Source: a virus | Length of the DNA: 64,000 nt | IMG/VR virus record: IMGVR_UViG_3300024520_000057 | Location: 1 to 64,000 of that record | Reading direction: 5' to 3' (one strand) | In this document: one piece after another, positions 1 to 8,615 of the stretch | Layout of the letters: each line of letters starts with the position of its first letter | Numbering within the stretch: position 1 is the first letter of the stretch | Notes under the pieces: model-generated | Seen by the model: the letters and a program-made list of their open reading frames with translations, nothing else | Told to the model about the DNA's origin: nothing | Databases searched by the model: none | Translations under genes and position numbers: made by a program

Positions 1-8
1 ATTTTATA

Positions 9-221
9 TTGCAAAAACAAGAAAAAAAATGGATTGGAATCACAATTGAGGAATGGGAGAATTTGTTGAGCAAACTATGGTCATCTCCAAAGGATGAGGA
101 GCTGTATTTAAGATGGCTGTTTAAAGTAAAGGGATTTATTATTTTCAAAGATTCAAATGAAATTATTGATGAGGAAAAATATTTCAATGTGTTTCATGAA
201 ATAGGATGGAATGCTGATTGA
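9..221 (+). CDS. Hypothetical protein, possibly 5'-truncated by the window
   Basis: The frame is open to the left edge of the window, so the TTG at 9 may not be the true start. The visible 70 residues are Trp- and Lys-rich (an ITIEEWENLL helix near the N-terminus) and predicted soluble. No family is recognised. The next small gene starts 1 nt after its stop, so it belongs to the same tight transcription unit. Confidence 0.6.
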   Translation: MQKQEKKWIGITIEEWENLLSKLWSSPKDEELYLRWLFKVKGFIIFKDSNEIIDEEKYFNVFHEIGWNAD

Positions 222-222
222 T

Positions 223-336
223 ATGATAGATTTAGCATTTGATATTTATATAGTATTCTCAATATTTGTTGTTGTGATTTGGGCAATTACAGGCATAATC
301 ATTATATTTAAAACAGGAAGGTTGCCATGGAAATAG
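223..336 (+). CDS. Small single-span membrane protein, 37 aa
   Basis: A short ORF starts at ATG 223, just after the previous stop, and overlaps the nuclease gene by 10 nt. Residues about 10-29 are almost all hydrophobic (Ile, Val, Phe), followed by a basic tail (KTGRLPWK), which fits one membrane helix. No family is recognised. It could be chance coding, but the packing and composition argue for a real gene. Confidence 0.45.
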   Translation: MIDLAFDIYIVFSIFVVVIWAITGIIIIFKTGRLPWK

Positions 337-1391
337 ATAGCTTTATTCATACTGGCGATTGGCATATTTTTGACAGACATAAGTATTCCATAGATGGTTC
401 AAGGCTGAAGCAAATAATGGATAATGCTTATGAGGTCTTGGATTGTGCTATTGAGAATGAAATTCCATTAATCATCCATACTGGTGATGTGTTTAATGTT
501 CACAATCCAAATGAAAGATTGATTAATGAGTTCTCAGGTTGGGTGAGAAAAGCAGCTGAAAACAACATAATGATTAGGGTGATTGTTGGAAATCATGATA
601 CAAATGGTGTCAATCATTCATTGGAAGGCATAAGTAATATTGCACAAGTTACAGACCAGAATTTGTTTAAGGTGTTTGGAAATGAATCATACATGGAAGA
701 GTTTGATAATGTTGTTTTCTTTTATGTTCCATGGGTGAAGAATATTCAGAAGGCAGTAAATGATTCAATGAAATTTGTTGATGAAATCAAAAGGAATATT
801 TTGGTGGTTCACACACCTGTTAATGGGGCATGGGCAACACCAAAATATAAATATGAATCAAAGGATGGAAGTGTATCATTTGTAAATGATTGGGACTATG
901 TTGCATTGGGAGATTTCCACATGGCACAGCAAGTAGGGAAGAATGCATTTTATTGTGGTTCTATTGCAAAATTGACTTGGAATGAAAGGGAAGATGTTAA
1001 AAGTTTTAATTATGTTGAGCTTGGTGATTCACTGTCTGTTAATCTTGTTCCATTGGTTGATATTGAGTTCATAGAAACCAAGTTTATTCCTCATGAAATG
1101 ATGGTTGTTGATATGGTGGATGAGATATTAGAAATTGATGGAAAACCAGTTAAGGATGGATTTATAAAGTTGTTTGTTGATAATATTGGTGATGAGGTGT
1201 TTGATTTTAAAAGAGCATTGTTAAAGGGTGGTGCAAAACAGGTGTATATTAAAGAATTGGAAAAGGGTGAGGTGCTCGAAAGTGAGGACATCAGCTTGGA
1301 TTTGGATCCAGAAAGTGCTGTTAAGAAATTTTGCAAGGATAAGAAAATGCTTGAATATGGATTGAAAACATTAAAGGATGTGATGTCGTGA
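327..1391 (+). CDS. SbcD/Mre11-type recombination nuclease subunit (T4 gp47-like)
   Basis: This is a calcineurin-like metallophosphoesterase of 354 aa. The ordered metal-binding motifs are present: HTGDWH (8-13), HTGDVF (51-56), GNHD (88-91), VHTPV (161-165) and GDFH (195-198). In phages and bacteria this subunit pairs with an SbcC/Rad50-type ATPase to process DNA ends for recombination-dependent replication and host DNA breakdown. The partner lies two genes downstream. Length matches the gp47/SbcD core without long extensions. Confidence 0.93.
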   Translation: MEIDSFIHTGDWHIFDRHKYSIDGSRLKQIMDNAYEVLDCAIENEIPLIIHTGDVFNVHNPNERLINEFSGWVRKAAENNIMIRVIVGNHDTNGVNHSLEGISNIAQVTDQNLFKVFGNESYMEEFDNVVFFYVPWVKNIQKAVNDSMKFVDEIKRNILVVHTPVNGAWATPKYKYESKDGSVSFVNDWDYVALGDFHMAQQVGKNAFYCGSIAKLTWNEREDVKSFNYVELGDSLSVNLVPLVDIEFIETKFIPHEMMVVDMVDEILEIDGKPVKDGFIKLFVDNIGDEVFDFKRALLKGGAKQVYIKELEKGEVLESEDISLDLDPESAVKKFCKDKKMLEYGLKTLKDVMS

Positions 1392-1780
1392 GAAAGAGTT
1401 TGTGGAGAAAGATTAAGCTTTTAACCCAATATGAAATAATAGTGGTGTTAGATTTAGATAAGCTTGAAAAGGTGATAATGATTGTTTCAAAGCTTCATGG
1501 TGTGCCATCAACAACTAAAATAGATAAAAGAGTTTTTAAGAAGATGGTATCTGGTGCAATGAACATTAGAGCTAAATTCAGGGACAGTGATGATTTGATA
1601 TATAATTTGGAATTGGTAAGTGTAAAGGTTGGTGGAAAGATGATTAATTCAATTAGGAAAGAATTTAAGCTCAGACCAAGAGTCAAAGTTAGGGACATTG
1701 AGGTTGAAGGAAAATCTATTTTGGCAAAGGATTGGAACTTTTTCAATGATACATACAAGGAAATAACAGATGCACATTAA
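1388..1780 (+). CDS. Hypothetical protein between the two nuclease subunit genes
   Basis: The start is GTG at 1388, overlapping the previous stop as GTGA; the stop overlaps the SbcC gene by 11 nt. The 130 residues are Lys-rich with alternating hydrophobic strands (EIIVVLDLDKLEKVIMIV) and no recognised motif. Its place inside the SbcD-SbcC pair suggests co-translation and perhaps a structural or regulatory role for that complex, but this is inference from position only. Confidence 0.7.
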   Translation: MRKSLWRKIKLLTQYEIIVVLDLDKLEKVIMIVSKLHGVPSTTKIDKRVFKKMVSGAMNIRAKFRDSDDLIYNLELVSVKVGGKMINSIRKEFKLRPRVKVRDIEVEGKSILAKDWNFFNDTYKEITDAH

Positions 1781-3854
1781 GTCAATTAGATTAGAAAATT
1801 TATTTTGTTTTAAGGATGTGTCATTGAATTTTGATGAGCTGGATTTTGCATTGTTTGTAGGAAGGAACGGAGCTGGAAAGTCAGCTATCTTTGATGCATT
1901 GTGCTGGACATTATATGACCAAACAGCAAGGAAGCTATACACCAAGAATAAATTGATAAGGGACATTCCCACCAAACAGCCAAATGCACTGGGAGAATGT
2001 ATTTTTTTGGATAGTGGAAAAGAATATATTGTAACCAGACATAGAGGAAAAAGGAATGATTTGGAGGTCAGTGAGAATGGGAAAGCAATTGAAATAAGAA
2101 ACTCAACTATGATGCAGGAAAAGCTGGAAAAGATTTTGGGCATGGACTTCAAAACATTTTTAAATGTTGCTTATTTTAGTCAGGGTGATATTGGGAAGTT
2201 TTTGGTGTCTGATTCCAATGAAAGAATCAATGTTATTTCCAGTATTTTGAATCTTCATTATTTCGATGATGCAAGGGAGTTGTGTAAAAAGGAATCTGAT
2301 AAATTTTCAAAGGAAATAGAATATGATAAGGGTGTGTATGAACAAGGTTTAAGTCTTTTAAATGAGATAGATATTAAAGCTAAACACAGTTACAATAAAC
2401 AGTTAAAAAAGAAAATTAAACAAACAATTGAGAAGCTGGAAAATATCAGCCATTACCTTGATTCAATATTACAGAAAAAAGAGTTGAAGGAACAAGCTGA
2501 TAAGATTAAAACTGAATATGACATAAAGAAAAAGGAAATTGAATTTTCAATAGAACATTTTAAGAAAGCAATAGATGAAAAGAATGATGATATTAAATCA
2601 AAGCCTGAGTTTGTAAAGAAATTAAAGGAAGCCACATCACAGTTAGGTGATTACAATGTGCTTAATGAAAGTTTAGCAAAAATAGATGAAGAACAAAAGG
2701 AAATGATTAGGAAGAAAACACAATGGAAAACCAGAATAGAGGCATTGAGGGATAAGAAGGATGAGAATAAGAAGGTGGTTTCTTTGAAAGGACAAAACTG
2801 TCCCACTTGTCACCAAATTGTTCTAAATGAGGTGTTGAATGTGTTTTATCTTAATATTAGGAATTGTGAAGATGAAATTGTAAAAATAGCAGATAAAATT
2901 AGATTGGTTGACAATCAGATGGATAAGGCTGGTGAAAGAAGGAAAAGAATTGATAAGGAGCTGGAATTACACCATGATAAATATGCAATTGTTGAAAAGG
3001 GGAGGTTTATAATTGCTGACATTGAAAGATCTGAAAAGGAAGTGGCGGGACTTGTTGGTGAAATGGATAAGATTAAAGCTGATGGCAAGAGGGAGCTTGG
3101 TGTTATTAAGACAAGGTATGAGGAAAAGAAAGTGGAATATAATAAATTTTCACCAATTGATATAAGTGACTATGAGGAAAGGTCAGCTGAATTTGATAAG
3201 TTGGATGGGGAAAGAAATGAGTTTGAGTCTGAATTAAAGTTAGTTAAGTTTCAAATTGATGAGTATTACAGAAAGCTGAGAATAACTGAAGCAGCAAAAG
3301 AAAGAATGGAAGCTAAAAAGAAGAATGTTGAAAAAGCTGAATATTGGAAAGCTGCTTTCCCTAAAATAAAGCTAAAAATGATTGGTGATGTTATACCAAT
3401 AATTGAACATGAGACTAACAAATATCTGGATGATGTGCTTCCAGGAAAGAAAATAACATTTTTGGTTGATCCAGATAAAAAGCAAAACAAATTAGACATG
3501 ATGATTAAGGATGTTGAGTTTGGTATTGAGAGGATATTAGAAGGTTGGAGTGGTGGTGAAAAAGATAGGATGACTATGGCTGTATTTCTTGCTTTGAATA
3601 AGATTGCAAGTATGAGGAGTGGAAAGGCAGTTGATTTTATTATTATGGATGAAAAGTTTGCAAAGATAGATGATGAGGGCAGACATTTAATACTGGAATT
3701 GCTAAAGAAAGAATATGGAAACAGAAAGGTGTGGGCAGTGAGTCATGTTGATGTTACAAATGAATTCAAGAATGTAATTAAATTCAGCAAAGTTAATGGT
3801 GTGAGTAGTGTAGATGTTGAAGAAAATTTAGGATATACAGATGGCAAGTTCTGA
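1770..3854 (+). CDS. SbcC/Rad50-type ATPase (T4 gp46-like)
   Basis: This 694-aa protein has the SMC/Rad50 layout. Walker A is GRNGAGKS (31-38). Two coiled-coil arms flank a CPTC zinc hook near residue 346. The C-terminal lobe has the ABC signature WSGGEKDR near 592, Walker B FIIMDE near 622 and an H-loop SHVD near 657. It should dimerise through the zinc hook and work with the SbcD-like subunit as an ATP-driven exo/endonuclease. It is shorter than bacterial SbcC (about 1000 aa) and near the size of phage gp46. Confidence 0.95.
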   Translation: MHIKSIRLENLFCFKDVSLNFDELDFALFVGRNGAGKSAIFDALCWTLYDQTARKLYTKNKLIRDIPTKQPNALGECIFLDSGKEYIVTRHRGKRNDLEVSENGKAIEIRNSTMMQEKLEKILGMDFKTFLNVAYFSQGDIGKFLVSDSNERINVISSILNLHYFDDARELCKKESDKFSKEIEYDKGVYEQGLSLLNEIDIKAKHSYNKQLKKKIKQTIEKLENISHYLDSILQKKELKEQADKIKTEYDIKKKEIEFSIEHFKKAIDEKNDDIKSKPEFVKKLKEATSQLGDYNVLNESLAKIDEEQKEMIRKKTQWKTRIEALRDKKDENKKVVSLKGQNCPTCHQIVLNEVLNVFYLNIRNCEDEIVKIADKIRLVDNQMDKAGERRKRIDKELELHHDKYAIVEKGRFIIADIERSEKEVAGLVGEMDKIKADGKRELGVIKTRYEEKKVEYNKFSPIDISDYEERSAEFDKLDGERNEFESELKLVKFQIDEYYRKLRITEAAKERMEAKKKNVEKAEYWKAAFPKIKLKMIGDVIPIIEHETNKYLDDVLPGKKITFLVDPDKKQNKLDMMIKDVEFGIERILEGWSGGEKDRMTMAVFLALNKIASMRSGKAVDFIIMDEKFAKIDDEGRHLILELLKKEYGNRKVWAVSHVDVTNEFKNVIKFSKVNGVSSVDVEENLGYTDGKF

Positions 3855-4287
3855 ATTGGTTGAGATACAGGTTCCACTTCCATTTAATGAGAAGCTGAGG
3901 CAGGTGAGAATTGAAAAGAACTTTTCAAAGGTAGGGTTGGCAAGGGCAATTGGAAGGGAATGGCTACAGATTAAGAGGTATGAGGAGAATGAACAGTTTC
4001 CACCACTGGATATATTCAAAAGACTTTGTTTGGTTTTACAGGTGGATCCATCTTGGTTTTTAGGATTGGAATGGAAGAGTAAAGTTGTAGAAGGAACAAT
4101 TTTCAAGTGGTATCTTTCAAATCATAATTCAGTGCTTCACTGGTGTTGTGCTAATTGTAAGGCAAATAATGTTGAGTATGTTGAGGTAGATACTAAAGAG
4201 GATTTTCATATGGAATATATGTGTGAAGGGTGTGAGTGTGTTTACAATGAATTGTGCAGAGATGAGAGGAGAGTGGGATGGACTTGA
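3841..4287 (+). CDS. XRE-type helix-turn-helix protein with a C-terminal zinc ribbon
   Basis: Residues about 15-75 look like an HTH_3/XRE domain (LRQVRIEKNFSKVGLARAI, then IKRYEENEQFPPLDIFKRL). Residues about 95-143 hold four Cys as two knuckles (CCANCKANN and MCEGCECVYNELC), typical of a zinc ribbon. The gene overlaps its neighbours on both sides. It is likely a small DNA-binding regulator. The HTH plus C-terminal ribbon combination is uncommon; the exact role is unknown. Confidence 0.75.
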   Translation: MASSELVEIQVPLPFNEKLRQVRIEKNFSKVGLARAIGREWLQIKRYEENEQFPPLDIFKRLCLVLQVDPSWFLGLEWKSKVVEGTIFKWYLSNHNSVLHWCCANCKANNVEYVEVDTKEDFHMEYMCEGCECVYNELCRDERRVGWT

Positions 4288-4886
4288 GATTGAAAAAGCA
4301 TATTCTTGGCATTGATGTTGGTTTTGCTGCAATGGGATTGTCATTGTTTGCTGTTGTTGATTATGAACTTGTTCCAGTTAAGTTTAAGGTGATTACATCG
4401 GTTAAGAATTTCAAGAAGGCAAAGAATATCAGGGTGGTTGATGATGATATGGAAAGGGTGAAATTTATGGTGGGGGAATTTACTAAATTTTATGATAAAT
4501 GGTTGTTTGATAGAAACATTTTGGTGGCAATGGAGATGCCTACAGGAGGAGCACAAGCAGCCAGACCAAACAGATGTATGGGAATGAGTTCAGCATTAGC
4601 AATAACATTTTTTACAATGTATGAGGAGCCGATGGAGTTGGTTACACCACAGGAAGTTAAACTTGCTATGACTGGAAATAGAAATGCTTCTAAAGTTGAA
4701 ATGATGCAAGCAGCAGGGATAAAATTTAAACTGAAAGCAGGATATGATGATAGAAACAAACCTAAATTTGAATTCAATGATAAAAGGTTTACATTAAGTG
4801 AGTTTGAGCATATAGCTGATTCTATTGGAGCAGTGTTGCATGTTCAAAAAACCAGTGAATTGTATAAAATATTCATAAAGGAGTAA
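4278..4886 (+). CDS. RuvC-like Holliday junction resolvase
   Basis: This 202-aa protein has the RNase H-fold acidic residues in RuvC order: D13 in LGIDVGFAAMG, E86 in VAMEMPTG, and H178/D181 in EHIADSIGAVL. The segment VTPQEVKLAMTGNRNASK (about 122-139) matches the RuvC lysine-rich stretch. It should resolve four-way DNA junctions before packaging, which fits the SbcCD-type genes next to it. Confidence 0.85.
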   Translation: MDLRLKKHILGIDVGFAAMGLSLFAVVDYELVPVKFKVITSVKNFKKAKNIRVVDDDMERVKFMVGEFTKFYDKWLFDRNILVAMEMPTGGAQAARPNRCMGMSSALAITFFTMYEEPMELVTPQEVKLAMTGNRNASKVEMMQAAGIKFKLKAGYDDRNKPKFEFNDKRFTLSEFEHIADSIGAVLHVQKTSELYKIFIKE

Positions 4887-4888
4887 TA

Positions 4889-5197
4889 ATGGATACAGAT
4901 AGGCTGATAGAAGGCACCAAGAAAGCTTTTCCGCCACTTGAGAGTGGTTTGAATGACATCAATAAGGTTGTGTTAGTTACTGAAGGCAAAACCAAGGAGG
5001 GAACAGGATTAACAACTATGGAATTCCAGATAGAAGAGGATTGGATTACAGATGAAGGTGGTGAAAAGAAGTTGATTGTTTTTTTAACACCTGATTATTT
5101 ATCAAGACAAAGATTTTTTAATAGGTATGGTAAATTAATAATTGATCCAAGAACAGTTGGTATGCCACAGGTGGGAGATGAAGAAAAGAAAAGCTAA
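4889..5197 (+). CDS. Hypothetical protein, 102 aa
   Basis: It starts 2 nt after the resolvase stop with GGAG just upstream. The sequence is mixed charged with short hydrophobic strands (KKLIVFLTPDYLSRQRFF) and no recognised motif. It sits in the same operon as the resolvase and overlaps the zinc-ribbon gene that follows. Confidence 0.65.
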   Translation: MDTDRLIEGTKKAFPPLESGLNDINKVVLVTEGKTKEGTGLTTMEFQIEEDWITDEGGEKKLIVFLTPDYLSRQRFFNRYGKLIIDPRTVGMPQVGDEEKKS

Positions 5198-5324
5198 ATA
5201 CATTTGCCCTATTTGTAAGAATGCCAGATGGAAAACAATTCAGAAGCTGGTTGCTCATCAGTGTAGGAAATGTGGGCATGTCAAAACAACTACACTTGGG
5301 AAATTGAGGGAAAGGTTGTCGTGA
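5178..5324 (+). CDS. Small zinc-ribbon protein, 48 aa
   Basis: I chose ATG 5178, preceded by GGTGGG, rather than an upstream ATT, because the former gives a compact basic protein beginning MKKRKAKYICPIC. Two CxxC knuckles (CPIC and CRKC) about 20 residues apart make a classic zinc ribbon. Such small ribbons in phages often bind DNA or RNA; no specific function is known here. Confidence 0.65.
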   Translation: MKKRKAKYICPICKNARWKTIQKLVAHQCRKCGHVKTTTLGKLRERLS

Positions 5325-5527
5325 GTCACTCAAAATATAAAAAATATATTTTATTCCAATTTGATGATTATTATCCAGCAGGTGGTGTGGGGGATATTGC
5401 TGAGAGTTTTGATACAATAGATGAGGCAAGGGAATATTTGAAAAGAGATGGTGTTTTATTTTATGATTATGAGGAATTGGTTGATAGAGATACTTGGGAA
5501 GTTGTGGAATGTGAATTGAGGAAATGA
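5321..5527 (+). CDS. Small conserved-looking phage protein, 68 aa
   Basis: GTG 5321 overlaps the previous stop (GTGA), a start type used repeatedly in this genome; an upstream in-frame ATG at 5270 would overlap the ribbon gene by 55 nt. The core ILFQFDDYYPAGGVGDI followed by SFDTIDEAREYLK resembles short phage proteins that relate an input value to a display-like strand/helix unit. The function is unknown. The gene at 7952 has a similar SLENIQEYLK helix. Confidence 0.6.
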   Translation: MSHSKYKKYILFQFDDYYPAGGVGDIAESFDTIDEAREYLKRDGVLFYDYEELVDRDTWEVVECELRK

Positions 5528-6069
5528 AAATGTATTATAATACAAAAAGAAACATACTGTATTTATGCCATGCCAGAACAGCTTCAAGTTACACTGGTCA
5601 GGTGTTACAATTACATGGATTTGAACCAACCAGAAACCACCATGGCACCATTGATGAAGCCAGGATATATCATCCAATCAACTCTAACACAATGATATTC
5701 ACCACTGTTAGGAACCATTTCAGTTTGTTAGCAAGCTGGTTTATAACAACTCATGGAAAAAGATTTGACATTGATTGGGTGGAAAAGATGTTGGGTGATG
5801 ATATGCATTTTAAATTAGATATGTGGATGCTTGGCAGCAACCCAGTTTATAAAGCATTTTATCACAATGCTCATTTTGTTTTAAAGTTTGAACACTTGGA
5901 AAGGCAAATGCAAGTGTTGGGATTCAATGATTTTAAGTTCAAGCCACCATTGTATGATTACAAGGTGCTTTATGGCATACCATTAAGGGAATTTGTAACT
6001 GATTTGTTTAGATATGAACTGGAAAAATTTGGATATACATTTGATAATGGTGTAGAGTATGGGATATGA
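5524..6069 (+). CDS. Sulfotransferase-like protein
   Basis: Residues near the N-terminus (YLCHARTASSYTGQVL) sit where sulfotransferases bind the 5'-phosphosulfate of PAPS. The segment TTVRNHFSLLASWF (about 59-72) matches the 3'-phosphate motif with conserved Arg and Ser, and VLKFEHLERQM (about 119-129) matches the KYEDL-type strand. At 181 aa it is short for the family. The acceptor is unknown; a glycan on host or virion is possible given the many sugar genes in this window. Confidence 0.65.
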   Translation: MKMYYNTKRNILYLCHARTASSYTGQVLQLHGFEPTRNHHGTIDEARIYHPINSNTMIFTTVRNHFSLLASWFITTHGKRFDIDWVEKMLGDDMHFKLDMWMLGSNPVYKAFYHNAHFVLKFEHLERQMQVLGFNDFKFKPPLYDYKVLYGIPLREFVTDLFRYELEKFGYTFDNGVEYGI

Positions 6070-6268
6070 ATTTGTTGGATTAGTTAATTCAGATATTCAT
6101 TGGATAACACCAGAGGATTCAATTGCATTAAGAAATTCACCTGAATTTGTTACAGTTGATAAATATCCAGTTAATTTTGAAATTCATGATGGTGAAGTAG
6201 GCTGTTTGATTAGTATTATCAGAGGGACAAATTTATTGTTTGTATTAGGAAGGTTTGGTGTATTGTAG
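6059..6268 (+). CDS. Hypothetical protein, 69 aa
   Basis: ATG 6059 overlaps the previous gene by 11 nt. The sequence contains DIHWITPEDSIALRNSPEF and a hydrophobic C-terminus (TNLLFVLGRFGVL). No family or motif is recognised. The next gene follows 2 nt later. Confidence 0.5.
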   Translation: MGYEFVGLVNSDIHWITPEDSIALRNSPEFVTVDKYPVNFEIHDGEVGCLISIIRGTNLLFVLGRFGVL

Positions 6269-6270
6269 CA

Positions 6271-6462
6271 ATGTATAGATTCCATTTTGTTTTGAAAGAA
6301 GTTGATGGAAAGAGTGGAGAATATAAGCCAGATTATTGGATGTCTCAAATTGATATAAATGATGAGATTGATAATGATACGATATTTGAAATATTAAAAT
6401 TACAGCTAAGTGAATTTTTGGATAAAATAAATAATGGCGAGGTTGAAAGGATGAAGCTATGA
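6271..6462 (+). CDS. Hypothetical protein, 63 aa
   Basis: A small acidic protein with an N-terminal strand (MYRFHFVLKEVDG) and a helical C-terminal half (FEILKLQLSEFLDKI). It ends in an ATGA-type overlap with the next gene. No family is recognised. Confidence 0.55.
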   Translation: MYRFHFVLKEVDGKSGEYKPDYWMSQIDINDEIDNDTIFEILKLQLSEFLDKINNGEVERMKL

Positions 6463-6686
6463 GGTTGTCTGATTTAAGTGTAAAGAAGTATAATAAATTT
6501 GTAGATGATTTAGTGGAAGAAATCCAGTGGAATATGCAAACAAAAACAACCAGACATGTTAAGGAAAAGGTGTTGGCAGAATTGAATGATATTAAAAACA
6601 TCAATGTTAAAAAGGGTGATACAATTACCATTGATTACAAAATTGTTGTGGATATACCATTTAAAATGATAAGGAAGTTCAAATGA
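6459..6686 (+). CDS. Hypothetical protein, 75 aa
   Basis: It starts in a 4-nt overlap (ATGA) and ends in one. The protein is basic and mostly helical in its N-terminal half, ending in a strand-rich segment (DTITIDYKIVVDIPF). No recognised motif. Confidence 0.55.
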   Translation: MRLSDLSVKKYNKFVDDLVEEIQWNMQTKTTRHVKEKVLAELNDIKNINVKKGDTITIDYKIVVDIPFKMIRKFK

Positions 6687-7009
6687 CCAGATTTGGAGAA
6701 GAACGAGCACCACTTGAATTGACAAAGGCATCCAACAAACAGAAAGTGTTGGTTTGTCCTCATTGCCAAGCTGGAAGGCATTGCAGCACCAATACAGTTG
6801 GATTGGTGTGTTCGGGATGTAAAAAGTATTTTAGTGCCGATGATTCACTGGATGAAAGCATGGCAGATATGATTAATCAGTCTAAACCAATTAATACAGT
6901 GTTCACTGCTTTGAAAGGTGATATGGAAAGAAAGGCATATGAATTCAAGGACAAGCAAGACAAGGAAAGAGAAAGTGGAATACCAAGAAGGAGACATGAG
7001 CCATTATGA
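6683..7009 (+). CDS. Zinc-ribbon protein, 108 aa
   Basis: Residues about 25-48 carry CPHCQAGRHC and CSGCKKYF, a four-Cys zinc ribbon. The C-terminal half is charged and helical with no known domain. It overlaps both neighbours by 4 nt. It is probably a nucleic-acid or protein-binding adaptor; no specific role is visible. Confidence 0.6.
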   Translation: MTRFGEERAPLELTKASNKQKVLVCPHCQAGRHCSTNTVGLVCSGCKKYFSADDSLDESMADMINQSKPINTVFTALKGDMERKAYEFKDKQDKERESGIPRRRHEPL

Positions 7010-7329
7010 TTAATGTTTTAAAGGAACTAAGGGAAATTAATGATGCAAGGAATGTAGTTCACTTTCCATCCTGTGAACACTGGAGTGAATCAGATTGGGG
7101 AAATGCCATAGCTGGTGAAACTGGTGAGATGTGTAATAAGATTAAAAAAAGAAAACTTGGCAAACCAGTGTTGATAGCAGAGGTTGGTGATGAAATGGCT
7201 GATATAATTATTTATTTGGATTTACTTGCTACAAAGATGGGAATCAATCTGGAAGCATCTATTGTAAGGAAATTTAATGAGAAATCAAGGGAACTTGGTT
7301 CAAATATAATGTTCAAGGGTGATTTATGA
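7006..7329 (+). CDS. MazG-like nucleotide pyrophosphohydrolase
   Basis: This 107-aa protein shows the all-alpha NTP pyrophosphatase pattern: GETGEMCNKIKKRK on one helix and EVGDEMADIIIYLDLLA on the next, giving the ExxE and ExxD metal ligands. It should hydrolyse (d)NTPs to monophosphates, either to clean the nucleotide pool or to lower (p)ppGpp-type signals as suggested for phage MazG. The tail KFNEKSRELG is also typical of the family. Confidence 0.85.
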   Translation: MINVLKELREINDARNVVHFPSCEHWSESDWGNAIAGETGEMCNKIKKRKLGKPVLIAEVGDEMADIIIYLDLLATKMGINLEASIVRKFNEKSRELGSNIMFKGDL

Positions 7330-7955
7330 CAACACGAACAAAAGAGGAACGAGAGGCAATTGACAGCATGGAAGTGAAACCAGCTGATGTGTATTGCAAT
7401 GCCCGAAAGAGCGATGGAAACTATTGTAAAATGAGAGCTGGAACACGAACCAGCCACCTTGGCAGTGGAAGGTGTTTCCTTCATGGTGGTGCATCAGATG
7501 GAAGACCAATAGTGCATGGTTTTTATAGCAAGAAGCTGAGAAGCAAGTTGGCTGAAGATTATCAGAAGGTAATTGAGGATCCAACATTTATCAATCTATA
7601 TACAGAGTTGGCTGTTATTAAAACTATTTTTGGTGAGTTCCTGGAACACTTCAGTGCTGAATTGGAAAAGTCAAAGCAGGAAGATAAGAACTTCTGGGTG
7701 GAAATAAGTGAAAAGGGCACACCCATGCTCAATCCAGAAGCAAGGAACATATTCGATATGTTGGAGGCAATTGGAAAAATATACACTCGGATTGTTGATG
7801 CTGAGGTGAAGAGCAAACAGACACTGACAATCAAACAGGTAATGTTAATCATCCAGCAAATTAAACAGGCTATGAATGTTTGTGGTCATTGCCCCATAAG
7901 AAGCAAGGTGGTTGGTAATTTTGATAGCATAAGAAGTCCAGGAGTGGAATTGTGA
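7326..7955 (+). CDS. HGG-motif phage protein, possible terminase small subunit-like
   Basis: Residues about 24-60 hold CNARKSDGNYCKMRAG followed by GSGRCFLHGGASDGRP, a Cys/His knuckle (C, C, C, H) found in many phage proteins that are often annotated as small terminase or HGG-repeat proteins. The rest (about 65-200) is helical (LYTELAVIKTIFGEFLEHF). The gene is about 17 kb from the large terminase, so a packaging role is only a suggestion. It could equally be an unrelated DNA-binding protein. Confidence 0.65.
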   Translation: MTTRTKEEREAIDSMEVKPADVYCNARKSDGNYCKMRAGTRTSHLGSGRCFLHGGASDGRPIVHGFYSKKLRSKLAEDYQKVIEDPTFINLYTELAVIKTIFGEFLEHFSAELEKSKQEDKNFWVEISEKGTPMLNPEARNIFDMLEAIGKIYTRIVDAEVKSKQTLTIKQVMLIIQQIKQAMNVCGHCPIRSKVVGNFDSIRSPGVEL

Positions 7956-8125
7956 AGTATTATTATAAAATACAAACAATGGGTGGTTCTAATTCTGTAA
8001 TTGATTCACTTGAAAACATACAAGAGTATTTAAAGGAGTCTGAGGCTGGTGAGGTGTGGACGATTACAGTATTGGAAATGACAGATGAAGAATACAAGGC
8101 ATTGCCTGAGAGCGATGGACTGTAA
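7952..8125 (+). CDS. Small protein, 57 aa, below the usual ORF size cut-off
   Basis: GTG 7952 overlaps the previous stop (GTGA), and the TAA stop shares its last base with the next ATG (TAATG). The translation has a Gly/Ser turn (MGGSNSVIDSLENIQEYL) and a C-terminal MTDEEYKALPESDG that looks like short conserved phage proteins. Perfect fit between two genes and normal codon choice support it. Confidence 0.65.
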   Translation: MKYYYKIQTMGGSNSVIDSLENIQEYLKESEAGEVWTITVLEMTDEEYKALPESDGL

Positions 8126-8406
8126 TGAATGATTGGGGAGAAATAAAGCTTGTAAAAAAGGGTGATATTAACATCAGAGGTAGGTGGATTGAACTGTTAA
8201 AACAAGTGAAATTAAGACTGGAACGGACAAAGGGAGATGAAGCACTGGAAGTGCCCTTGAATAGCAAAAAGGATTTGGACAGTTTATATGCCTTTGTTAA
8301 TAAGAATACTGATGATGGGGAGATTGGAATGACAAGGAATGGAAGGGATAATGTTATGTATTTTTACAGGGGCTGTAATTATAAGCTTCCAAGGGATGCA
8401 AGGTAA
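8125..8406 (+). CDS. Hypothetical protein, 93 aa
   Basis: It starts at the shared A of TAATG and ends the same way with the next gene. The protein is basic and of mixed helix and strand, with a central LKQVKLRLERTKGDEAL helix. No known family. Confidence 0.6.
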   Translation: MNDWGEIKLVKKGDINIRGRWIELLKQVKLRLERTKGDEALEVPLNSKKDLDSLYAFVNKNTDDGEIGMTRNGRDNVMYFYRGCNYKLPRDAR

Positions 8407-8615
8407 TGGATTACAGTAGATATGGGTTAAAGAAAGTCATGTCATGGTGGGAGTTTGTAGAGCTGTCTAAGTGTATAGGTTTTCCCAGCTGGTGTTGGCA
8501 CACTTGGGAGTTTGTTAATCATGAAGGCTATTTTGAAGTGGGATTAAGAGTGTTTGGATTGGAACATAAAACATATTATAAACGAAAACGGAAGGATGTG
8601 TATGATGAATGGTAA
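8406..8615 (+). CDS. Hypothetical protein, 69 aa
   Basis: A Trp- and Tyr-rich small protein (VMSWWEFVELSKCIGFPSW, then CWHTWEFVNHEGYFEVGL) with a basic C-terminal tail. It starts in a TAATG overlap. No family is recognised. Confidence 0.55.
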   Translation: MDYSRYGLKKVMSWWEFVELSKCIGFPSWCWHTWEFVNHEGYFEVGLRVFGLEHKTYYKRKRKDVYDEW

